DNA of 64,000 nt from Roseomonas nitratireducens (lineage in GTDB: Bacteria; Pseudomonadota; Alphaproteobacteria; Acetobacterales; Acetobacteraceae): the NCBI RefSeq assembly GCF_017813355.1, contig NZ_JAGIYZ010000007.1:1-64000 (forward strand). Direction: 5' to 3'. The notes beneath the pieces were generated by a model. That model was not told the DNA's origin. It searched no databases and was given only the letters and a program-made list of their open reading frames with translations. Made by a program: the position numbers and the translations under genes. The first letter of the stretch is position 1, and each line of letters opens with the position of its first letter. Shown piece by piece: positions 17,192 to 24,891 of the stretch.

Positions 17192-18081
17192 AGCGAGGCC
17201 CGCGCCTCGGCCAGCCAGCTGCGGTCGATGTAGTCCTCTGCGCGGGTCCGTGCGCGGCTCGGCAGGTCGCGGATCAGCGCGCTGGTCTCGATCAGGTTCT
17301 GCACGCCGGCGGCGCTTGCTTCCCCGTCGCGGGGGAAGATCTCCGCCTGCACGTACTCCTCCCAGGCGCGGTCGGCGTAGCGGGGCTCGATGCCGCTTTC
17401 CTTCACCGCGACCTCGCGCGTCAGGTCGCGGTCGGTGAAGAAACGTTCATGCGCGCGGAGGAAACCGCGCAGGAAGCGCAGCACAAGGTCCCGGTGCGAG
17501 GCGGCCCAGCCGGCATCGACGTCGAGGCTGGTGAACTGGAAGTCCTGCCGCGGTTCGGCCAGCGAGACGAAGCCCTGGTCGAGCGCGATGTGGTTCAGCG
17601 GCGCGCCCTGCAGCCCGGCATCGATCCCGCCGGAGCGCAGCAGCTCCCACCGCGCGAGGATCGGCCCGCAGGGGATGATCTCGTAGTCGTCGGGATGGTG
17701 CAGCCCGTGCGCGGCGAGCATCTTCATCACCAGGGAGGAAGACCCGGCGCGCAGCGAGGAGACGCCGATCCGCTTGCCGCGCAACCCCTCGATGCCCTCG
17801 ATCCCCGGTCGTGCGACCAGCGAGAAGGGCAGCCGGTTCACGTTGCCGCCGATGATGACCTGCCGGCCACCGGTCTCGGCATCGAGGATGACGTGCTCCG
17901 TCACGCCATAGGCGAGCTGCGCCCGTCCGTCCCGGACGCGGTCGTTCACCTCCTCGATCCCCTCGATATGGTCGATCGTGAGGTCGATTCCCTCGGCCGC
18001 GAACAGGCCCGCATGCAGGCCGAGCCAGGCGGGCATGTTGAAATAGTTCCGCGAGACGACGGCGAGCGTCAGCTTGTCCAT
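17188..18081 (-). CDS. NMT1/THI5-like binding-protein-fold protein without signal peptide
   Basis: Protein of 297 residues. The fold is that of NMT1/SsuA-type proteins (LHAGLFAAEGIDLTI, LRGKRIGVSSLRAGS, HPDDYEIIPCG), but the N-terminus MDKLTLAVVSRNYFNMP begins directly in the first strand with no signal peptide or lipobox. It is therefore probably cytoplasmic. Non-secreted members of this fold include enzymes such as 4,5-dihydroxyphthalate decarboxylase and pyrimidine synthases. It has no ABC permease partner and is coupled by a 4-nt overlap to the maleate isomerase gene, which favours an enzymatic role (inference). Confidence 0.8.
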   Translation of the reverse strand: MDKLTLAVVSRNYFNMPAWLGLHAGLFAAEGIDLTIDHIEGIEEVNDRVRDGRAQLAYGVTEHVILDAETGGRQVIIGGNVNRLPFSLVARPGIEGIEGLRGKRIGVSSLRAGSSSLVMKMLAAHGLHHPDDYEIIPCGPILARWELLRSGGIDAGLQGAPLNHIALDQGFVSLAEPRQDFQFTSLDVDAGWAASHRDLVLRFLRGFLRAHERFFTDRDLTREVAVKESGIEPRYADRAWEEYVQAEIFPRDGEASAAGVQNLIETSALIRDLPSRARTRAEDYIDRSWLAEARASL

Positions 18082-18174
18082 GGCGTTCCTCCGCCCGGCA
18101 CCCTGCGCGGGCGGCGTGCGCTTGCCAAGGGCCGGCGCGGGCACGATCCTCCGGCGCCTTGACGGGAGGGATGC

Positions 18175-19341
18175 ATGGATTTCGGCCTGACGCCCGAGCA
18201 GGAGGCGATCGTTGAGGGCGTCACCGCCATCGCGCGGCGCTTCGGCGACGAGTACTGGCGCGCCTGCGACGACGAGGCGCGATTCCCGCGCGAGTTCCAC
18301 GGCGCGATGGCGCAGGCGGGCTTCCTCGGCATCACCATGCCGGAAGCGCATGGCGGCGCCGGCCTCGGCGTGACCGAGGCGGCGCTGATGATGGCGGCCG
18401 TCGCCCGCCATGGCGGCGGCATGGCCGCGGCCTCCGCGCTGCACATCAACATGTTCGGCCCGCACCCGATCGTCGTGCACGGCACGCCGGAGCAGCAGGC
18501 GCGCTGGATCCCGCCACTCGTCGCCGGCACCGACCAGGCATGCTTCGGCTTCACCGAGCCGAATGCCGGACTCGACACCACGAGCATCACGACCTTCGCC
18601 ACGAAGGTGCCGGGTGGCTACCGCGTGAATGGGCGGAAGATCTGGACATCGACCGCCCAGGTCGCGAACAAGGTCATGCTGCTGACGCGCACGACGCGGA
18701 AGGAGGATGCGCGGCGCCCATCCGACGGCATCACGCTGTTCTACACCGACCTCGACCGCAGCCGCGTCGAGGTGAAGCGGATCCCCAAGATGGGCCGCGC
18801 CGCGGTCGATTCGAACATGGTCTTCATCGACGACCTGTTCGTGCCGGAGGAGGATCGCATCGGCGAGGAAGGCCGCGGCTTCCGCTACGTGCTCGACAGC
18901 CTGAACCCCGAGCGCATCCTGATCGCGGCCGAGGCGATCGCGATCGGGCAGGACGCGCTCGAGCGCGCGGCGCGCTACGCGCGGGACCGCAGCGTCTTCG
19001 GCCGGCCGATCGGCCAGAACCAGGCGATCCAGCATCCGCTCGCGGAATGCTGGGCGGCGCTCGAGGCCGCCTGGATGATGACGATGAAGGCGGCCTGGCT
19101 CTACGACAGTGGCCGGCCCTGCGGGGCGGAGGCGAATGCCGCGAAGCTGCTCGGCGGCCGCGCGGGCCACCAGGCCTGCCTGCAGGCGATGATGACCCAT
19201 GGTGGCATGGGCTATGCCAAGGAATACGTCGTCGAGCGCCTGCTGCGGGAGGTGATGATCACGCGCCTCGCCCCCGTGTCGGAGCAGCTGATCCTGTCCT
19301 TCATCGCCGAGCGCGTTCTCGGCCAGCCGAAATCCTACTGA
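18175..19341 (+). CDS. Acyl-CoA dehydrogenase-family protein
   Basis: Protein of 388 residues with the three ACAD domains: N-terminal helices, the mid beta-domain (ACFGFTEPNAGLDTTS and KIWTSTAQVA for FAD binding) and the C-terminal domain with RSVFGRPIGQNQAIQ and MTHGGMGYAKEY. The usual catalytic Glu near the C-terminus (YEGTSE) is absent (here RLAPVSEQ). Instead LNPERIL in helix G carries a Glu at the position used as base by isovaleryl- and long-chain enzymes. A GGGAGGG site precedes the ATG. It is followed after 12 nt by a DUF2237 gene. Confidence 0.92.
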   Translation: MDFGLTPEQEAIVEGVTAIARRFGDEYWRACDDEARFPREFHGAMAQAGFLGITMPEAHGGAGLGVTEAALMMAAVARHGGGMAAASALHINMFGPHPIVVHGTPEQQARWIPPLVAGTDQACFGFTEPNAGLDTTSITTFATKVPGGYRVNGRKIWTSTAQVANKVMLLTRTTRKEDARRPSDGITLFYTDLDRSRVEVKRIPKMGRAAVDSNMVFIDDLFVPEEDRIGEEGRGFRYVLDSLNPERILIAAEAIAIGQDALERAARYARDRSVFGRPIGQNQAIQHPLAECWAALEAAWMMTMKAAWLYDSGRPCGAEANAAKLLGGRAGHQACLQAMMTHGGMGYAKEYVVERLLREVMITRLAPVSEQLILSFIAERVLGQPKSY

Positions 19342-19353
19342 GAGGTGCCGCCG

Positions 19354-19755
19354 ATGGCCGACCTGCATGACCGTGGCGGCGGCCGCCCGCAGGCGCGCAA
19401 CGTGCTCGGCGGCGCGTTGCTGCCCTGTTCCGTCGCGCCGCTGACAGGCTTCTACCGAGACGGATGCTGCAACACCGGCCCGGGCGATGTCGGCCTGCAC
19501 GTGGTCTGCGCGGAGGTGACGGAGGAGTTCCTCGCCTTCAGCCGCGCCGCGGGCAACGACCTTTCCACGCCACGCCCCGAATACGGCTTCGCTGGGCTGA
19601 AGCCCGGCGACCGCTGGTGCCTCTGCGCCGCGCGGTGGGAGGAAGCGCGCCGCGCCGGCGTCGCGCCCCCGGTGCTGCTGGAGGCGACGCATGAGGCGGC
19701 GCTGCAGGTCAGCGAGCGGGCGCATCTGCTTGCCCATGCGCTGGATGCCGATTGA
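19354..19755 (+). CDS. DUF2237-family protein
   Basis: Protein of 133 residues matching this conserved family throughout: ARNVLGGALLPCSVAPLTGF, YRDGCCNTGPGDVGLH, LAFSRAAGNDLSTPRPEYGF and LKPGDRWCLCAARW. Several invariant Cys and a CCNTG motif suggest metal or redox involvement, but no function is established. The start at 19354 is preferred because GAGAGG lies 7 nt upstream; an in-frame GTG at 19345 is an alternative. It probably shares a message with the acyl-CoA dehydrogenase. Confidence 0.88.
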   Translation: MADLHDRGGGRPQARNVLGGALLPCSVAPLTGFYRDGCCNTGPGDVGLHVVCAEVTEEFLAFSRAAGNDLSTPRPEYGFAGLKPGDRWCLCAARWEEARRAGVAPPVLLEATHEAALQVSERAHLLAHALDAD

Positions 19756-19783
19756 GGGAAATGGCGGAGCCTGGCGGGTCGGC

Positions 19784-20419
19784 TCATCCGCCTTTCGCGT
19801 CCTGACGACTGGCCGCCAGCGTCGCGAGGATGCCTTCCATCCGATCCCGCGCCTGCGCCTGGAGCGTCTCGAACAGGCTGTTGCCATGAGCGTCGATGCC
19901 GACGGTCACCGGCCCGAGGCCTTCCACCGCAAGCCGCACGAGGCGGTAATGCGCGACGAGGTCCGGATACGCCACCTCGCGCACCGCCCGGATCGCGGCC
20001 GAATGCAGCGGCGCGCCGCCGCCGAGGAACGACAGGTAGACGCAGCCCACCTCACGCATCGCCGCCGCGCAGGCGGTGTCGAGGCCGCCCTTGCCGCCGA
20101 CCGCGGTCAGGCCGAAATGGCGGATCAGCCGCGGCATCAGCGGGTTGAAGCGCGTGCTGGTGGTCGGGTTCATGTACAGGATCTCGAGCCCGCCAGCCGG
20201 CATTTCCTGCGAGTAGGAGCCGAGGTGGAACAGCGAGCCGCCGGCCAGCGCGATCGGCGGGTCCCGGCCTTCCTCCGCGCAGGCGACCAGCCGCTGGATG
20301 GTCGGCAGGCCGGCGGTGATGACGATCTCCCCTTCGAGCAGCACCATGTCGCCGGCGCGCAGGCTGCGCGCATCCTCGCGCGACATCGGCATGCGCAGGG
20401 TGCGGAACGCGTCGCTCAT
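19784..20419 (-). CDS. Fumarate hydratase class I / L(+)-tartrate dehydratase, beta subunit
   Basis: Protein of 211 residues corresponding to the C-terminal domain of class I fumarases (LRAGDMVLLEGEIVITAG, YMNPTTSTRFNPLM, GGKGGLDTACAAAM, SFLGGGAPLHSAAI). It pairs with the alpha subunit encoded just upstream, with a 4-nt overlap. The enzyme hydrates fumarate to malate or dehydrates tartrate to oxaloacetate; subunit sequences alone do not separate the two. Confidence 0.9.
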   Translation of the reverse strand: MSDAFRTLRMPMSREDARSLRAGDMVLLEGEIVITAGLPTIQRLVACAEEGRDPPIALAGGSLFHLGSYSQEMPAGGLEILYMNPTTSTRFNPLMPRLIRHFGLTAVGGKGGLDTACAAAMREVGCVYLSFLGGGAPLHSAAIRAVREVAYPDLVAHYRLVRLAVEGLGPVTVGIDAHGNSLFETLQAQARDRMEGILATLAASRQDAKGG

Positions 20420-21285
20420 TCGAAGCGCTCCACGCTGCCATCCGCATGCAGCCGGGCGCGCGTGCGGCGATTGATCCAGCAGTTGAAGCAGACCGCGACC
20501 GGCGTGTAGCCATGGCCCGAAGCGTAGTCGACATGCACCGCCAGCGCGGTCGTGTCGCCGCCCGTGCCCATCGGCCCGAAGCCCGTCGCGTTCACCGCGC
20601 GCAGCAGGCGCTCCTCCATCGCCGCCAGCACCGGTTCGGGATTCGTGGTGCCGATGGCGCGCATCGTCGCCTTGCTCGCGATGCGCGCCGCGACGTCGAA
20701 CGACCCGCCGATGCCCACGCCGATGATCACCGGTGGGCAATGCTGCGACCCCGCCTGCATCACCACCTTCATGACATAGGCCTCGATCTCGGCGAGGGAG
20801 GGGAAGGAGAAGGTCTCCAGCGCCGCCCAGCGGCCCGAGCCGAGCGCCTTGGGCTGGCACAGGATCTCGACCCAGTCGGCGCCGCCTGCGACGTCCCAGG
20901 TCACGAGCGGCATGTCGCGGCCCTTGTAGCCGCGCTCATTGGTCAGCGGGTTGGTCACATGCTTCAGCAAGGGCGGGCTGATGGTCGCCACCAGCTCGTC
21001 GAAGCCGTCGCTGATGGCGGCCTTGATGTCGCCCTCGAGCCGCGCCGCGGTGCCGATCGTCACGTGATAGACCGGCACGCCGGCATCCGAGCAGACATAG
21101 CGCTGCTCCGCCTCGGCCTTGCGCGCGGAACCGAGCATCATCTGCAGGACCTTGCGCGCGCCGTCATGCGTCTCGGTCGCGAGCGCACGGGCGAGGCCAT
21201 CGAGCGTGTCGGCGGGCACGGCGCGCAGCGACCAGTCGTAGAGCTGCGCGGAGAGGGATTTCACGGCCTGGTAGGTGATCGGCAT
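20416..21285 (-). CDS. Fumarate hydratase class I / L(+)-tartrate dehydratase, alpha subunit
   Basis: Protein of 289 residues with the catalytic [4Fe-4S] domain. The three expected ligand cysteines are visible in QRYVCSDAG, SQHCPPVIIGVGIGGS and VCFNCWINRR. The length fits the split alpha subunit (about 280-300). The start at 21285 is chosen at MPITYQAVK; a further in-frame ATG at 21324 would add 13 residues with no domain match. A promoter-like TTGAGT-17-TTATAT lies about 87 nt upstream. A maleate isomerase-type gene 3 kb away would supply fumarate (inference). Confidence 0.9.
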   Translation of the reverse strand: MPITYQAVKSLSAQLYDWSLRAVPADTLDGLARALATETHDGARKVLQMMLGSARKAEAEQRYVCSDAGVPVYHVTIGTAARLEGDIKAAISDGFDELVATISPPLLKHVTNPLTNERGYKGRDMPLVTWDVAGGADWVEILCQPKALGSGRWAALETFSFPSLAEIEAYVMKVVMQAGSQHCPPVIIGVGIGGSFDVAARIASKATMRAIGTTNPEPVLAAMEERLLRAVNATGFGPMGTGGDTTALAVHVDYASGHGYTPVAVCFNCWINRRTRARLHADGSVERFE

Positions 21286-21371
21286 CCTGGACCCGCTTCC
21301 TTCGACCGCGACCGGCGCTCCCATGGCGGGGCGAATGGGGCTGGACGCCGGTCGCCGATCGGGTTTAAGCC

Positions 21372-21400
21372 ATATAACTGACCTTTTTGCCTAAACTCAA
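21372..21400 (-). promoter_or_regulatory. Predicted sigma70-type promoter for the fumarase/tartrate dehydratase genes
   Basis: On the minus strand TTGAGT (21400-21395) is separated by exactly 17 nt from TTATAT (21377-21372). The surrounding 40 nt are clearly AT-rich compared with the rest of the window. Transcription would start near 21365, leaving an 80-nt leader. Confidence 0.5.
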
Positions 21401-21413
21401 GGGAGGCGCCGTC

Positions 21414-21434
21414 ATGGCGTGTTCGCGGCGATGA
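21414..21434 (+). other. Possible six-residue leader peptide coupled to the GST gene
   Basis: ATG at 21414 has the best ribosome site in this intergenic region (GGGAGG at 21401-21406, 7 nt spacing) and encodes MACSRR before TGA at 21432-21434. That stop overlaps the ATGATG where the GST begins. Translation of the GST may thus depend on termination and re-initiation. An alternative reading is that the GST starts at the GTG 21419 and the short frame is meaningless. Confidence 0.3.
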
Positions 21435-22042
21435 TGAAGCTGCACTGGTCCCCGCGCTCACCCTTCGTGCGCAAGGTCATGGTCGCGGCGCACGAACTCG
21501 GCCTCGCCGACCGCATCCGGACGGTGCGCACGGTCGTCGCCATGATCAAGCCCGCGCGGGAACTGCTGCCGGAGAACCCGCTCGGCAAGATCCCGACCCT
21601 GGTGCTGGAGGACGGCACCATCCTCTACGACAGCCTGGTGATCATCGAGTATCTCGACAGCCTCGCCGGCGGCGGGCGGCTGATCCCGTCCTCCGGCATG
21701 GCGCGCTTCACAGAACTGCGCCGCCATGCGCTGGCTAACGGTTTCCTCGACATGCTCATCCTCTGGCGCAACGAACGCGATAAGCCGCAGCCGCTGCCCG
21801 CGCTTCTGGACGCCTTCGCGCTCAAGACCGACGCCGTCCTCGCCGCGCTCGAGGCCGAGATCGGGGCGATCGCGCAGGGCCCGACCGGGATCGCGCAGAT
21901 CACTCTCGCGATCGCCGGGGATTACATGGACTTCCGCTTCCCCGACCTCGGCTGGCGGGCGCGCTGCCCCAGGCTCGATGCCTGGCAGCGCGAATTCGCC
22001 GACCGCGCCTCGATGCGGGCCAACGCGATCGTCGACGCCTGA
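21431..22042 (+). CDS. Glutathione S-transferase family protein
   Basis: Protein of about 203 residues. The thioredoxin-like N-terminal domain (MKLHWSPRSPFVRKVMVAAH) has Ser-Pro-Phe-Val at the active-site turn, the cis-Pro in LGKIPTLVLEDG and the glutathione-binding DSLVIIEYLD. An all-helical C-terminal domain follows. It may conjugate or isomerise an intermediate of the following catabolic genes. It lies 2 nt before the CoA-transferase gene. Its own start lacks a ribosome site; see the leader frame at 21414. Confidence 0.88.
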   Translation: MMKLHWSPRSPFVRKVMVAAHELGLADRIRTVRTVVAMIKPARELLPENPLGKIPTLVLEDGTILYDSLVIIEYLDSLAGGGRLIPSSGMARFTELRRHALANGFLDMLILWRNERDKPQPLPALLDAFALKTDAVLAALEAEIGAIAQGPTGIAQITLAIAGDYMDFRFPDLGWRARCPRLDAWQREFADRASMRANAIVDA

Positions 22043-22044
22043 CC

Positions 22045-23253
22045 ATGGCGGGGCCGCTGTCGCATCTGCGCGTGCTCGACCTCGGCCGCATCATGGCCGC
22101 GCCCTGGGCGACGCAGATCCTCGCCGACCTCGGCGCCGACGTGATCAAGATCGAGCGCCCGGGCGCGGGCGATGACACGCGCGCCTGGGGCCCGCCCTTC
22201 CTCGCGGCCGAGGACGGCACGCCGACGCGGGAGGCCGGGTACTTCCTCTCGGTCAACCGCGGCAAGCGTTCCGTCACGATCGACATCGCGAAGCCCGAAG
22301 GCCAGGCGATGCTGCGCGACCTCGCGCGGCGCTGCGACGTGGTGGTGGAGAACTTCAAGGCCGGCGCCCTGGCGAAGTACGGTCTCGATGCGGTCAGCCT
22401 GCGCGCGCTCAAGCCCTCGCTCATCTGCTGCTCCGTCACCGGCTTCGGGCAGGACGGGCCGCGGCGCGACCAGGCGGCCTACGACTTCATGATCCAGGCC
22501 ATGGGCGGGCTGATGAGCCTGACTGGCGAGCGCGACGGCGCGCCGCAGAAGGTTGGCGTGCCCATCGTGGACCTGATGACCGGGATGTACGCCGCCGTCG
22601 CGATCCTCGCCGCCGTTGCCAACCGCGAACGGACCGGCCAGGGGGAGACGATCGACCTCGCCATGCTCGACGTGCAGGCGGCCTTCCTCGCCAACCAGGC
22701 GATGAACTGGCTTGTCGGCGGCAAGGTGCCGCACCGCGCCGGCAACCGTCACCCGAACATCCAGCCGCAGGATGTCTTCCCCGCGCGGGACGGACATGTC
22801 GTCCTCGCCGTCGGCAATGACGGCCAGTTCGCGAAGCTGTGCGAGGCGATCGGCCGGCCAGCCTGGGCCGCCGATCCGCGCTTCATCCGCAATGCCGACC
22901 GCGTGCGCAACGAGGCGGAGCTGACGCCGCTGCTGGCCGAGCGTTTCCGTGACTTCACGCGCGCCGAGCTCACCGCGCTGCTGGACGAGGCGGGCGTGCC
23001 CTGCGGGCCCATCAACACCGTGCCGGACGTCTTCGCCGATCCGCAGCTGCGGCACCGGGAAATGCTGCGGCACCTGCCGCATCCGCTGGCCGGCACGGTG
23101 CCGCAGGTGGTCAGCCCGATCCGCATGCGGGATGCGCCGCTGTCCTTCGACCGCGGACCGCCGACGCTCGGCCAGCACACGGCGGAAGTGCTCGCCGAAC
23201 TCGGCATCGATGATGACGAGCGCAATACGCTGGCCGCGAAGGGAGTGATCTGA
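22045..23253 (+). CDS. CaiB/BaiF-type (class III) CoA-transferase
   Basis: Protein of 402 residues, the normal length. N-terminal signature RVLDLGRIMAAPWATQILADLGADVIK (about residues 9-35) and the catalytic Asp176 in VPIVDLMTG are present, with the PVNRGKRSVTID-like segment (here SVNRGKRSVTID). It would transfer CoA between a carboxylic acid and an acyl-CoA, activating a substrate for the dehydrogenase/hydratase steps. Tightly packed: 2 nt after the GST and sharing one base with the next gene (TGATG). Confidence 0.92.
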   Translation: MAGPLSHLRVLDLGRIMAAPWATQILADLGADVIKIERPGAGDDTRAWGPPFLAAEDGTPTREAGYFLSVNRGKRSVTIDIAKPEGQAMLRDLARRCDVVVENFKAGALAKYGLDAVSLRALKPSLICCSVTGFGQDGPRRDQAAYDFMIQAMGGLMSLTGERDGAPQKVGVPIVDLMTGMYAAVAILAAVANRERTGQGETIDLAMLDVQAAFLANQAMNWLVGGKVPHRAGNRHPNIQPQDVFPARDGHVVLAVGNDGQFAKLCEAIGRPAWAADPRFIRNADRVRNEAELTPLLAERFRDFTRAELTALLDEAGVPCGPINTVPDVFADPQLRHREMLRHLPHPLAGTVPQVVSPIRMRDAPLSFDRGPPTLGQHTAEVLAELGIDDDERNTLAAKGVI

Positions 23254-23852
23254 TGGCGCCGCGCATTCCCCTTCCCGGGCGCGAGGAGCTGGACGCCGCC
23301 CAGCGCGAGGTCTGGGACCGCGTCGTCGCCGGGCCGCGCGGGACCGTCATCGGCCCGCTGCGCGCCGCCATCCACAATCCGGAACTCGCCGCCCGGTGGT
23401 CGGCGATGGGCGAGGCGCTGCGCTTCGGAACCTCGCTGCCCAAGCGCCTGTCGGAACTCGCGATCTGCGTCACCGGTCGGCGCTGGAGCAGCCAGGTGGA
23501 ATGGTGGGTGCACGCCCGCACCGCCGCCGAGGCCGGCATCGCCCCCGCGATCCTCGAGGCCATCCGCGACGGCCGTCCGCCCGTCTTCGCCGATGCGCAG
23601 GAGGCCCTGGTCTACGACTTCGCGCGCGAATTGCAGCAGGGCGGCCGCGTGCCGGATGCGGCCTACGCCGCGGCGCGCGACGCCTTCGGCGTGAAGGGCG
23701 TGGTCGAGCTGACCGCGCTGATCGGCTACTACACCATGGTGTCGATGACGCTGAACGCGCACGGGATCCCGCTGCCCGACGGCGAGGTGGATCCGCTGGA
23801 GCCGCCCGCCACGGGCCTGTTCGAGCTGCCGCCCGCGGCGCGCATCGCCTGA
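23253..23852 (+). CDS. Carboxymuconolactone decarboxylase-family protein
   Basis: Protein of 199 residues with a CMD/AhpD-like helical domain (KRLSELAICVTGRRWSSQ, EWWVHARTAAEAGI, VVELTALIGYYTMVSM). It lacks a CxxC redox pair, so peroxidase activity is unlikely. This longer type is common next to CoA-transferase and Bug receptor genes in proteobacteria; function not established. It is translationally coupled to the upstream CoA-transferase gene. Confidence 0.85.
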   Translation: MAPRIPLPGREELDAAQREVWDRVVAGPRGTVIGPLRAAIHNPELAARWSAMGEALRFGTSLPKRLSELAICVTGRRWSSQVEWWVHARTAAEAGIAPAILEAIRDGRPPVFADAQEALVYDFARELQQGGRVPDAAYAAARDAFGVKGVVELTALIGYYTMVSMTLNAHGIPLPDGEVDPLEPPATGLFELPPAARIA

Positions 23853-23917
23853 CGACCGGGGGACCCGGCAATGCAGGCCGGGCTCCATGCACGATACGAC
23901 GCAGGGAGGACAAGGAC

Positions 23918-24886
23918 ATGATCAGACGCAGGACGGCGCTTGCCGGGCTGATGCTGCCGGCGCTCGCGGGCCGCGCGCGGGCGCAGGGGTTCCCGGACCA
24001 GCCGGTGCGGATGATCGTGCCCTTCGCCGCCGGCGGGCCCGCCGACATCATCGCCCGCGTCGTCGGCCGCGTGATGGGCGAGCGGCTCGGCAGGCCGGTG
24101 GTGGTGGAATCCCGCCCCGGCGCGGGCGGGACCATCGGCGTGGACGCCGTCGCCAAGGCCCGGCCGGACGGCCACACGCTGGTGATGGCCAGCAGCGGCG
24201 CCATCGTGATCCTGCCGCATATGCGCGCGAACATGCCCTACGACCCGTTGCGCGACCTGGCGCCGGTCAGCCAGGTGCTCGGCGTGCCGCAGATCGTCTC
24301 GGTCGCGCCCGGCCTCGGCGTCCGCTCGCTGCAGGAGTTGGTCGCGATGGCGCGCGCGCGGCCCGGCCAGCTCGCCTTCGGCTCGGCCGGCATCGGTTCC
24401 TCGCTGCACATGGCGGGGGAGCTGCTGAAGCTGCGCACCGGCATCGACATCACCCACGTGCCCTATCCGGGCGCCGCACCCGCGGTGACCGACCTGCTGG
24501 CGGGGCGCATCCAGATCCTGCTCGCCGACGTGCCGGCGCTGCTCGGCCAGGTGCGGGCGGGCGCGCTGCCGGCCTTGGCCGTGACGGCGGAACAGCGCAT
24601 CGCCCTGCTGCCCGAGGTGCCGACGGCGATCGAGGCCGGCGTTCCCGGCCTGGTCAGCGAGACCTGGTACGGCGTGCTGGGCCCGGCCGGCATCCCGGCC
24701 GACCGGATCGCCACGCTGAACGCCGCCGTGCGCGCGGCGACCGAGGAGGGCGAGGCGCGCCGGGTGCTGGCGGACCAGGGCGGGCGCATCGTCGGCAGCT
24801 CGCCCGAGGCCTTCGCCGCCTTCATCCGCCAGACCCACGGCGCCTGGGGCGAGGTGGTCCGCGCCACCGGTGCGCGACTCGAATAG
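23918..24886 (+). CDS. Bug-family (TctC-type) tripartite tricarboxylate receptor, first of three
   Basis: Protein of 322 residues with a signal peptide (MIRRRTALAGLMLPALAGRARAQG). Bug-domain hallmarks: FPDQPVRMIVPFAAGGPADIIAR, VVESRPGAGGTIG, ITHVPYPGAAPAVTDLLAG. These periplasmic receptors bind carboxylates or amides for TctAB permeases. A GGGAGGACAAGG site precedes the ATG. No tctA/tctB genes lie near. Directly followed by two further Bug genes. Confidence 0.92.
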   Translation: MIRRRTALAGLMLPALAGRARAQGFPDQPVRMIVPFAAGGPADIIARVVGRVMGERLGRPVVVESRPGAGGTIGVDAVAKARPDGHTLVMASSGAIVILPHMRANMPYDPLRDLAPVSQVLGVPQIVSVAPGLGVRSLQELVAMARARPGQLAFGSAGIGSSLHMAGELLKLRTGIDITHVPYPGAAPAVTDLLAGRIQILLADVPALLGQVRAGALPALAVTAEQRIALLPEVPTAIEAGVPGLVSETWYGVLGPAGIPADRIATLNAAVRAATEEGEARRVLADQGGRIVGSSPEAFAAFIRQTHGAWGEVVRATGARLE

Positions 24887-24891
24887 CGGCG

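Noticed and set aside
17188..19887. Minus-strand frame extending the NMT1-like gene far upstream to 19887
   Set aside because: Only the part from 18081 has family motifs; the extension is antisense to the acyl-CoA dehydrogenase and DUF2237 genes.
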